Shown: positions 49,601 to 59,110 of the stretch, piece by piece
Layout: each line of letters opens with the position of its first letter
Position numbering within the stretch: the stretch's first letter is position 1
Assembly: GCF_963259705.1 (NCBI RefSeq)
Contig: NC_081844.1
Coordinates: 102,202,671-102,266,670, forward strand
Length of the DNA stretch: 64,000 nucleotides
From: Myotis daubentonii
Taxonomy: Eukaryota; Chordata; Mammalia; Chiroptera; Vespertilionidae
Direction of reading: 5' to 3'
The notes under the pieces: model-generated
Seen by the model: only the letters and a program-made list of their open reading frames with translations
Databases searched by the model: none
Told to the model about the DNA's origin: nothing
Position numbers and translations under genes: made by a program

Positions 49601-50107
49601 GTTTCATATAGGCTATACCATACTTGCTTTTAGCTAGCTGTGCATTGCCCAGCCATAATAGAGAAACCATCACTTATGGAAGTTACCTATTTGTGCTAGT
49701 ATTATGTAATCCAGTACATTTTCATTTCATGCAGACAAAAATCACAGTTGAGAGGAAGATAGTAAAAGGCATACTCTATACATCACATTGTAGTTTTTAG
49801 ATCCATTGCTTTAGTTTTGGGGGAATCTTTGTGTTTAAAACCAAAACTGAGAAGTGTTATTACTCTTTGAGTAAGTGGCTTATTTTGTTATGATTAGGTA
49901 CATTATTAGGGAAATAAAACCCGATTCATAAAAAATAATATTTTAATAGCTGTCCAGCTTCCCGCACGTGTTTGTAAATTCTAGGCAGTTTGCTCTCCTG
50001 GCTTAGAAGGGCCTTGTGCTGTTGAATGTCAGAGAACAGCTTTCCTTCCACCGTGCAGCCCGCTTGTGCAAAAGGAATGTGCTAAGGAAGCCGGTCAGAT
50101 GTACTTT
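46636..50107. other. Repeat-poor 3.5-kb stretch
   Basis: No SINE, LINE or DNA element recognised over about 3.4 kb, AT-rich, with homopolymer tracts only. The sequence around 48200-49500 looks like unique DNA with high information content. It is a candidate for conserved non-coding sequence, untested. Confidence 0.4.
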
Positions 50108-50121
50108 AAAATTAAGTAAAA

Positions 50122-50339
50122 GGGCCCTGGCTGGTGTGGCCTAGTTGGTTCGAGTGTTGTCCTGTGCACAAAAAGGTTGCTGGTTCGATTCCCAGTCAGG
50201 AAAATAACTCGGTTGCAGGTACCATCCCTGGTTGCAGGTTCGGATGGTGGCATGACAATGATCCACGTTTCTCTCTCTCTTTCTCCCTCCCTTCTCTCTC
50301 TCTAAAATCAATAAGCATAGCCTTATAATAATAATAAAT
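50122..50339 (+). repeat. Ves-type SINE
   Basis: Head 'gggccctggctggtgtggcc', then 'gtcctgtgcacaaaaaggtt' and B-box-like 'ctggttcgattcccagtcag'. Target duplication 'aaaattaagtaaaa' exact over 14 bp (50108-50121 and 50340-50353). The exact duplication suggests it is young relative to the others. Confidence 0.96.
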
Positions 50340-50399
50340 AAAATTAAGTAAAAAAAATTCGGTCTGACAATATTAGTCACCTGGATTTTACTATTTAAA

Positions 50400-50612
50400 T
50401 AACATTTTTAAAATATATTTCAGAGACAGAGGAAGGGTAGAGGGAGAGAGAGGAGAAGAAAGAGAGAGAAACACCGATAGGTTGCCTCCCATATATGCCC
50501 TAACCCAGCATCGAACTGGCAACCTGAGGTTTGTGCCCTGACCTGGAATTGAACTCGCCACCTTTTGGTGTATGAGAGATGCTCCAACCAACTAAACCAT
50601 ACCTGCCAGGGC
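50400..50612 (-). repeat. Ves-type SINE
   Basis: Plus-strand reading has a GA-rich tail, antisense B box 'ctggaattgaactcgccacc' and antisense head 'ccatacctgccagggc'. It lies in inverted orientation 60 bp from the SINE at 50122-50339. Flanks suggest a weak target duplication only. Confidence 0.92.
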
Positions 50613-51189
50613 TAGATTTTGCTTTTGAACTGACTTTTCTTTCTAGCTGTTTTCCTAAGATGATTAGACTTTAGAGTCAGGAAAAATAATAAATTCATTA
50701 ACAAATTAAAACTTAAGGAAACTTCTACAACAAGTCATTAAGAAAAATAAAACAGGGCTTTTTTAAAAATAAACAAACAAAAAATGTCCAGAAAGGAAGT
50801 TGGTTTTGTTCTTGTTCTTTTCCTTTCCACTGGGACTGCATGAGTCTCTTCGCTGCCTCCCTGTTTTGAAGGCGATGCAGTATGGATGGACTGTCTCCGC
50901 TGTCTCTGCAGTCTTTACTGTGTCTGCATGCAGTGTGTACTGACCCAGAGATGGATCTCTTGAATGTTGGTCGTGCTCTGTGGAGGGTAGAGCACATGGA
51001 AAAGATGGAAAGAAGATTTGTAACCCCTCCCAGTATTAAATAGTTGCATTTCATTAGCTTGACACTAAAAGAATGACTGCATTTTACCCAAACCTATAGA
51101 ACATTCTTTAGGTGTATGGTTGAAATTTATTAGTAAGGATAGGTTGTTGCTCTATTTCCACCACCTTGGACTTTATTTTTTTAAAAAAA
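50613..51189. other. Unannotated stretch
   Basis: No repeat named. The 109-codon minus frame 50725-51054 shows no domain. Confidence 0.35.
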
Positions 51190-51317
51190 AAACACATTTA
51201 TTTATTGTTGAGAGTATTGCAAATGCCCCCCCCTTTTTTTTCTCTGCTTGACCCTCTCCAGGCCTTCACCACACTATTGTCTGTGTCCATGGGCATTACA
51301 TATAGGCATATAAGTTC
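51190..51317 (-). mobile_element. LINE-1 3'-end fragment, left part
   Basis: 'atttatttattgttgagagt', 'gaccctctccaggccttcac' and 'cactattgtctgtgtccatg' are the antisense L1 3' untranslated region. The same segment appears at 63.6 kb. Confidence 0.8.
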
Positions 51318-51515
51318 CTTAAATATGTATTTTTAATTGATTTGAGAGAGAAAGGAAGGGCGAGGGAGAGAAAGAAACATTGATGGGGTGCCTCCTGCAT
51401 GCTTCCTACTGGGGATTGAGCCTGAAACCTGGGCGTGTGCCATGACAGGGAGTCAAACCAGAGACCTCTTGGTTCATGGGTCAATACTGAACCACTGAGC
51501 CACACTGGCTGGGCT
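51318..51515 (-). repeat. Ves-type SINE inserted in L1
   Basis: Antisense head 'gagccacactggctgggc' and antisense B box 'cagggagtcaaaccagagac'. Exact 12-bp target duplication 'gcatataagttc' (51306-51317 and 51516-51527), made from the L1 sequence. Confidence 0.95.
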
Positions 51516-51527
51516 GCATATAAGTTC

Positions 51528-51695
51528 TATAGTTAATTTCTTTCTGCTCCCACTCCCCACTTCCCTTTGAGATTCCTTGGTCTGTTCCATGTTTCCATGT
51601 CTCTAGATCTATTTTGTTGGTCAGTTTATTTTGTTCATTAGATTCCACATATAACTGTGACCATGTGTTATTTGTCTTTCTCCACCTTAGACTTT
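51528..51695 (-). mobile_element. LINE-1 3'-end fragment, right part
   Basis: 'ccttggtctgttccatgttt', 'ctctagatctattttgttgg', 'attagattccacatataact' continue the antisense L1 after the SINE. Confidence 0.82.
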
Positions 51696-52788
51696 TAAAA
51701 TGTGGTTTCCTTGACTTATAAAAGTACATAAGAGAAGACAATCTCTTGTCCTGAACAACATATACTACACCAACACTTTAACTTAGTGTTATATGTCTGA
51801 CATGCTTAGTTTTTTTTTTTTTCTAATAAATCTCTACTGTTTAGATGTACTTGCTGGCAGCGAGTGCTCATTCTCAATCAAATTGTGGGACTTACGTGAA
51901 CTGTAGTAGGATGTAATAGAGAGGATGCGAACACAGACCTCTGAGTCTGCACTTGCTTTCCAAGTGCTGGAAACCAGCCTGGAAGCCCTGAATTTGTGCA
52001 CTCACATCCCAGATACCCCATGGCCATGTTAATATGCTCACTGTGATTTTTGCAAAAATGTAAGAAAAATTAGATGCCAAATACATTTTAGGAAACTTTG
52101 GATCAGTTCAATAATGGAAGAGTATGTGCATACCCTTTTCCATCATTAGCCTGTCAATACTGCTAAGTAGATGGGAGCTTGTTTCTTTACAAGCATTTCT
52201 TTGTCTTTCTTTTTAAAGCAAATTGTTTTATCATCTGATTTGGTTTTACTTGACAAAAATGCTAAAGCATGGCATTGTCAGAATATAAAACAACGCAGAA
52301 GGGTAAAAGGAAAAAACGTTTAAACTAGCCATATTCCCATAACCTGAACCAACCACGATTAATATTTAGGTGGCATGCGTTCTTCCGGAGAAATGCATTT
52401 TTAGTTACATGTGTGTAAACCTGTACATGCAGAAGCACAGGTATACAATATATCTAACTTTACGTAGTGAGAACCATTTATCTAGAGAGCACTACATATT
52501 CCTTTATACAACCTCACATTGTATCATGCTTCTTTTTTGAAGCCAATAAAAATTTTCAAAAAATGCACATAATTTAATGCCTGTGCATTACATGGTTCTA
52601 TTTATTGGGTTTTAATTCATTTACCAGCTTTCCTGTCTTTGACTCCTTGCAATTTTACACACAATGGAGATGCTTACATTTTAAATATCATTATTGCATT
52701 GTTCTAACACACATATTTTCATTTCTTTTTGCCTATTTCCCCATTGCCCAGCATGACTATGTTTATCTGTTAATTTTAGGATCATATA
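51696..52788. other. Unannotated AT-rich stretch
   Basis: Nothing recognised. Short open frames only. Confidence 0.4.
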
Positions 52789-53044
52789 TACACTGAGTGG
52801 CCAGATTATTATGACCACCTGATGTTTGTAGAAAAATTAGCTATAATTTCGCGCTGAAGTTGCTAGAGGGCCAGACCATTATAAATAGGGAAGCAGGTTG
52901 TTTACCACGACAGTAGAAGTGATTTTTTTTTCTGAAGATATGGGTAAACAACGCGATTTAACAGCCTTTGAACATGGGAGTATATATAGACTTAAGTCCC
53001 AAAGGCATTTCCTAGCTTGCAGTGAAAAGGGCAAGCCTGTTAAC
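52789..53044 (+). mobile_element. Tc1/mariner-type transposon, 5' fragment
   Basis: A TA target site is followed by the terminal repeat 'cactgagtggccagattatt'. At 52940 an ATG opens a 34-codon frame starting MGKQRDLTAFEHGS, which resembles the N-terminal helix-turn-helix region of Tc1-like transposases (pattern L-x-x-F-E-x-G). A stop at 53042 ends it and the catalytic DDE domain is absent. No matching right-hand terminal repeat was seen in the window, so the copy is truncated and dead. Confidence 0.7.
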
Positions 53045-53108
53045 TCTAAGAAAATATTTTAACCTGAGCTTTTCCAATTTAAGGAAGAGTTTTAAAAAGT
53101 TAACTTTG

Positions 53109-53356
53109 CCCTAGCCAGTTTGGCTCAGTGGATAGAGTGTTGGCTTGCAGACTGAAGGGTCGCAGGTTCAATTCCAAGTTCATACCTCAGTTGGGTTGCA
53201 GGCTTCTCCCTGGCTCAGGCTCTGGTTGAGGCTTGTGCAGGAGGCAACCAATAGATGTGTTTCTCTTGAATCGATATTTCTCTGTGTCTTTCACTCTCTC
53301 TTCCACTCTCTCTAAAACTCAATGGAAAAATATCCTCGGGTGAGAATAAAAGATAT
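53109..53356 (+). repeat. Ves-type SINE
   Basis: Head 'ccctagccagtttggctcag', B-box-like 'gcaggttcaattccaagttc', CT-rich tail. Target duplication 'agttaacttt' exact (53099-53108, 53357-53366). Confidence 0.94.
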
Positions 53357-53366
53357 AGTTAACTTT

Positions 53367-53547
53367 AATAAACTGTATATCATCTTTTACCTTATTTAGC
53401 TGTTAATTTAAGAATACAGTGTATGCATAGACCAAACAAAAGTTCAAATATATATTGTTAGTTCTCTCTGCTGGCCATTCTTCAATCCATCCTTCCTCCC
53501 AGTCCTGCAGTAACTTTTATGTTAATATTTTGTTGCTTATCATTTTA
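53367..53547. other. Short unannotated spacer
   Basis: Nothing recognised. Confidence 0.4.
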
Positions 53548-54130
53548 CTAGAGGCCCAGTGCATGAAATTTGTGCACTGGTGGTGGGGGGGTGTCCCTCA
53601 GCCCAGCCTGCACCCTCTCCAATCTGGGATCCCTTGTGGGATGTCCAACTGCCGGTTTAGGCCCGATCCCCGTGGGCCTAAACCAGCAGTCGGACATCCC
53701 TCTCACAATCCAGGACTGCTGGCTCCCAAATGCTCGCCTGCCTGCCAGCCTGATCACCCCCTAACCACTTCTGCCTGCCAGCCTGATTACCCCTTAACCA
53801 CTTCTGCCTGCCAGCCTGATCACCCCCTAACCACTCCCATGCCAGCCTGATTGATGCCTAACTGCTCCCCTGCTGGCCCAATTGCCCCCAACTGCTTGCT
53901 CCTGCAGGCCTGGTCGCTCCCAACTACCCTCCCCTGCAGGCCTGGTCCCTCCCAACTGCCCTCCCCTGCTGGCATGGTTGCCCCTAACTGCCCACCCCTG
54001 CTGGCCTGATCACACACAACTGCCCTCCCCTGCCAGCCATCTTGTGGAGGCTATCTTGTGCCCACCTGGGGATGGCCATCTTGTGTGAGGGTGTGATAGT
54101 CAATTTGCATATTACCTCTATTATATTGGA
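53548..54130 (-). mobile_element. HeliBat-like Helitron (minus strand)
   Basis: On the minus strand it starts A|TCCAATATAATAGAGG (54130) and ends with a hairpin ('ccagtgcatgaaatttgtgc' region) and CTAG|T (53548), exactly the A/T insertion and termini expected of Helitrons. The interior between about 53740 and 54037 is a degenerate minisatellite with units of about 30-35 bp ('gcctgccagcctgatcaccc' type). No Rep/helicase frame, so non-autonomous. Confidence 0.92.
53740..54037. repeat. Minisatellite inside Helitron
   Basis: About nine degenerate units, roughly 30-35 bp each. The first three are close copies ('ctgcctgccagcctgat...') and the later ones diverge. It produces the repeated CQPDHPLTTSA reading in a spurious plus-strand frame. 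Confidence 0.88.
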
Positions 54131-57059
54131 TACTTTCCTCAAGGCTTATGTAAATACATAGTTGAATAAGGCTCCCCAACCCCAGTAAAAAAATCGGGAG
54201 TATTATCATGCTCCCTCCACCCCACTGATATAAGCAAGATTAACCCTATAGTTAAACGTATGCATCCAATTCATTCTGTTTTCATAGGACATAATAAACC
54301 ATCATGCAGAGATGAGGTAGGGAATTTCTACCATTTTTGTGCCCACTGGCCCCTGGTGTGGTTTCACTCTCACCAGCCAGCCCCTGCTTCTTTCTGAAGG
54401 CTTTGACTCCTGCTGAATATCCCCTTTGGTGCAACCAGGAATCAATGACTGACAGATGCAGGGGTCTATCTGGCACAACATTGAACATGACCCCAGCTTT
54501 CTCCAGAATTTCTCTGTGGGACTGAGTCAGTTGCCCGCTGTGGGGCTGGAGGATACTGCTTGAGATTGCTCACGGTCATCCTTCCCTCCCCTGTCTCCCT
54601 TTCCTACCTGTTTTTTGTAGGAGCACTTCCTACAAAATCAATTCTACACAAATCTCATCTCTGGCTCTGTTTCTGGGGAACACATAGTGTCTGTATATCA
54701 TGATTTTCTTCCCTATTAATGGACATTTAAGTAGTTTATGCTTTAGGATCTTACGACCTTTCCTTCAATGTTCAAACTTCTACATACATCCTTAGATGTC
54801 ACTCTTTTTCTTTTGTCCTAGGATAGATTCTTCCTAACATTGAGACTGCTGATTAAAGAGTTGATGGAGTGTTTAAACTTTAGGAGACACAGCTAGAAGA
54901 AAATACAAAAAGAGTTGCCAATAATCGATAGATGAGTGTGCCTGCATGGTTCCTACACCCTCAACCACAAGGGGTATTAACAATTAAAAAAATAATAATA
55001 ATCAAAAATGGTTTTGTTATAATTTCCATTTACCTGATTATTGGAGAAGCTGGGCCTCCTTTCATATTTTGGAGGGGAGGGGGGCGGGTAAGTGCTTCCT
55101 TTTGCCATTTGCACTATCTTTGTGAATTGGTTGTCTATTTCATATTGGATGCATTGTGTTTTTCTTATCAATTTGTAGGATTGGGATTTCTTAACTCTTT
55201 GTTGTCTACATGTGTTTAGACTGTTTTCTTCCAGCTGTCATTTGTTTGGACTTTCTTTCAAAAGTCATTTAGAGGGAGAGGCAGATAAAATCACTGAGGA
55301 TGTTTCTAAGGAAACATACAAGGTTTGGGGTCCTTGCCGACCATTTGGTTCCCACTGTACTGATGTACACTCTATGAATCATACGCATCCTTCCTATTTG
55401 GGTCAGCGTGCACAACTTGAGTAAATGCAGACCGTCTTATTTATAGAAATACGCTTTAGGAATTCCCACAACAAAGCTTTTAGCATTGGTCCTGCAGGCT
55501 GCCCCACTTACAGCTCCGTGCTTCACGTGGAGACAGGCGCGGAGGAAACAGAGCCCAGGCCTGGCCATCAAGTGTGTGTGGTTAGCAAGCACTTGTAAGA
55601 AAATTAGCTTCCACCAGAAAACGTGAGAGGATCAACTCCACTGTACGATTCCGATCAGCTCATTTACACCCTTTAACAGAGACGTGTGCTCGGCAGTTAA
55701 ATTTTCGGTTTGAATTATCTGCTGTGATGGTTTATATTGATTGAATGATCAAGTGCATAGGTCCACATGCACGCACGCATGTGCCCACACCACACTGCTC
55801 TATTCCATTTTCTCCCGTGATTAATCTGAGCCCAGAATAGAAACATTCTTCCCTGAACTTCTTGCTCCTTTGCGCTGTTCACTTCTTATTTACTCTCTAA
55901 CCCATTCGTTAATGTTTCCATATTACTGTGCCTCTCTGCTTATCTTTCATAATTAGAAGCGTCAAATTTTTCACTGTGCAAAACAAATAAATGGCTGCAT
56001 AATTAACGGGAATTTTGTGAAGCACAGTTTTCTTCTTGACAGAAAGTGTTAAAAGTGTCTTCTTAATAATACTTAAGCAAAGGACGTTTGTATATAGTTT
56101 ACAGCCTCAGTGAGAAGATAATTAACTGGTATGGTCCCAGGTTTATGGAGGTAATCTTTTAAATCTCCAAATTCCTCAGAAGTTCTTTGGCCTTGGGGTC
56201 GTCAAACTTGCTTTTTATTGATCTCTGCGTTTCAACTCATGCACATAAAGAAGTTTTTCTCGCCCCATCATGGGAAAGGAGTAGCCCCGTGATATATACG
56301 CTTCCTAATTAAAGCTTAAATCTAGTTCCCAGCGATTGCGCTTCTGAAATGTTGGAACCACAGAGTGAAATATTTTTTAATTTTTTCCATCCATCTCACT
56401 GGTTTTTAGGTTGCTGGTAATATCAACCAGAAAAGTATCTGAATTAGGAGCATTTTTCATAGAGACTTCTGCTATCCCTCTTAACTGGTAAGTTAGTATT
56501 AAAGATATCACTGGAATTTATCCCTCAAAGTAATTGAATTTTTTTATTGGTTTTAGGATATAGTTCTTCATTGTTCAGTTCAGATATTAACCACAGGAAG
56601 TAAAGAATAGGGCACAAGTTGATGTCACAACAAGCGGTAACATTTTACAAAGAGACTAGATCTTTTAGGAGGTCAAACCTTTTGCCCAGAGGTACTGCCC
56701 AGTGGGCATTTTAATGGACAGCTTCCTGGACATGTGAACTAGGACCGCAGTGTTATGTTAGAACATAGGAGCATTACATCTTGGCAAATAACTCATTATT
56801 TTGAAAGGTGAATTAAAATCTCCTACTAGGTTACCTAATAGAGTTGGCTATTCTGCCACTTTATGGCTATTTGGGCAAAACTACTATTTCATTACAGCTA
56901 ATTGTCCCTCCTATAAAAATGTTCACCATGATATTTTATATTCTTCCCTAAAGAAGTACTGTATGAAATTGGGGCTATTATTTTAATGCAACAACATGAA
57001 GGCTACCGCTTTTTGGATGAAGGAATGAGTAATACAATAGCAAATGATGAATACATGTG
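54131..57059. other. Repeat-poor 2.9-kb stretch
   Basis: No named repeat. An unassigned segment at 54290-54530 carries overlapping frames on both strands. The interval 55440-56500 looks like dense unique sequence and could be conserved non-coding DNA, untested. Confidence 0.4.
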
Positions 57060-57260
57060 AGGGATTACTATGTGCCTGGTGTTTTGTCTAGCACTTTATA
57101 AACATTATACCATTTATTCCTTATAATATCCATGTGCACTAGGTTTGCTAGATGAGGCGGGGGGGGGGGGCGGGGGGGAAGGGGGAGAAGGGGGAAAGGT
57201 TAAGTAAGCTGGTCAACCTAATAATTTACCTGGGCTAATAAAGTGAAATTTCAGAATTTC
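57060..57260 (-). repeat. MIR fragment with G-tract
   Basis: 'tactatgtgcctggtgtttt', 'agcactttataaacattata' and 'ctaggtttgctagatgagg' follow antisense MIR; the expected 'aaactgaggc' part is replaced by a long G-rich run. Confidence 0.7.
57156..57198. repeat. G-rich tract, G-quadruplex prone
   Basis: Runs of 12, 7, 5 and 5 G with short spacers. Confidence 0.88.
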
Positions 57261-58283
57261 TTATGTGAAGTTTAGCACGTTTTGAAATATAAATTATTTG
57301 GAAAGATTAACTTAATGTTTTTTGGGGTTTTTTTTTACCAAAGTTAAACTGCTCATCACTAAATCGTCTGCTCTTCGTGTACAAGGGAATGTTTAACACC
57401 ATTCATCTCCAGCAAGAGCCTTTTGTTATTGAAAAAGAAAATGGTGAAAATTGTACACTCCTAAGTGATGAATTATACCTCTGTCATTCTTCGTACTATT
57501 ATTCCTCTTTAATAAACCCTGTCTCCATCATCTATAGGCAACCTTAAACCAAGCAATGGGTCAGAGTGTCTGTGATGCTCAAGGTGAATGCTTACGTGTT
57601 TGAGTTTTATTTATAGGAACAAGGATAAGGACAGAATTTCAGCATTCATGGAGAGGTACACTCTGTGAGTTTGAAAATGGATTTTTACATATAAATAATA
57701 GCAATCACGAGTGTTCTTTGGGTACTTGCTAAAGGCAGGTGAGAACCTTGCATCTAGCAGGGCCAAGGCAACTAAGCCTGTGTAGGGCCCAGATGAGAGG
57801 GAGTCATTCTTATTTGTTATATGAACTTGCCCTGTCAGCCAAGGTTTGCTAACAGAACAGTTTGAGGCCAGACAGGGAGTTAGAGGTTTTGTCTTCTCTA
57901 TTAGTAATTGAGAGTTATGTTGATTTCTTTGCTGAACTCACTTGGCAAGTGACATATATTATGATTTCATTTCCTATCCCAGAAAGTAATGTTATTATCG
58001 TAGATTTATGTCTCAGGGTCTGAGTTGTTATTAGGTTATTTCTGTCTTTGTTGTGGAGATCAAGGTTATTGACTGGTAAAGTGGATTGTTTTGTTGGTTG
58101 TGAGTTAACTAAGGCAGAATGTCATGGAAGTTGATGGCCAGGAAACCTTTCAGCTTAGTCTCTTCTTCTGGCTCTTTTGCTATGGGAATTCTTGTCCTCA
58201 TGGAGTTGGCCTCTCAGTAACCATAAAAATCAGAATACAGACACTAAAAACAATTTGGTTTACAGCACTTTAACAGTTTGGTG
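57261..58283. other. Unannotated stretch
   Basis: Nothing recognised. Confidence 0.4.
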
Positions 58284-58340
58284 TGTTTTTGTTTTGTTTT
58301 GTTTTGTTTTGTTTTGGTTTGGTTTTTTTGTGTGTGTTTG
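58284..58340. repeat. GTTTT pentanucleotide repeat
   Basis: About six units of GTTTT followed by GGTTT and GT-rich sequence. Confidence 0.9.
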
Positions 58341-58366
58341 TTTTTCAGCCTTTTATAGTTTTTTAA

Positions 58367-58570
58367 ACATATTTTTGTTGATTTCAGAGAGGAGGTAAGA
58401 GGGAGAGAGAGATCGAAACATCAATGATGAGTCATTGATCAGCTGCCTCCTGCACACGCCATACTGGGGATGGAACCTATAACCCAGACATGTGCCCTGA
58501 CCGAGAACCGAACTGTGACCTTCTCGATCATAGGTCCACGCTCAACCACTATGAGCCATACCAGCCAGGC
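58367..58570 (-). repeat. Ves-type SINE
   Basis: Antisense B box 'gaccgagaaccgaactgtga' and antisense head 'gagccataccagccaggc'. Target duplication 'ttatagttttttaa' (58353-58366) and 'ttatagttctttag' (58571-58584), 12 of 14 identical. Confidence 0.92.
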
Positions 58571-58704
58571 TTATAGTTCTTTAGATTAGTTTTATAGCGT
58601 CCCCAATTAAACACACTCCAAATGAAAAGCTTTCAGAAAGATGATCACTAAACTTCTCAGTATGTCTATGGATTCTGTTTCCTTCCACCCTAAACTTTAG
58701 TCCT

Positions 58705-58748
58705 CTGCGTATCCTTACACCCACTCATCTTTCGAGATACAATGATGC
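58705..58748 (+). repeat. 44-bp direct repeat, copy 1
   Basis: Near-identical to 60198-60241 (41 of 44 positions by eye). Core 'tctttcgagatacaatgatg' is shared exactly. Flanks on either side are unrelated. No repeat family recognised. Confidence 0.85.
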
Positions 58749-58754
58749 ATCTAG

Positions 58755-59110
58755 CCATCATTTCCACACCCATTTATCAAGTGCTTATGACTAGTCAGGC
58801 AGGCCCTTTGTTCTGGAGACACAGTGGTGACTATGATTGACAAGACTCCCCCTCTCTGTGAGCTCACATGCTCGCGAGGGAGGGGAGAGGGAGGGGAAGA
58901 TGGACATAACATATAAACAACCAGTGAGCAAGATGATTTCAGATGGGAATAATGCTACAGAGGTTATAAAAGCATAGCATGCATATAGCGAGTCATGGGG
59001 CTGGGCAAAGGGTTTATTGATGTCAGGAGAGAACCCTCAGAGGATGAGACATTTGCCCTGAGATCTAAGTGATGAGAAGGAGCAAGAGGGGAGAATTCTG
59101 GAGTGCCCCA
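58755..59110 (-). mobile_element. LINE-2 fragment
   Basis: 'catttatcaagtgcttatga', 'tctctgtgagctcacatgct' and 'agaatgggagaat'-like order, including 'gtgatgagaaggagcaagag', follow the antisense L2 3' region. Confidence 0.65.

Noticed and set aside
53455..53850. 131-codon open frame with CQPDHPLTT repeats
   Set aside because: Lies across a Helitron minisatellite, antisense to the element.
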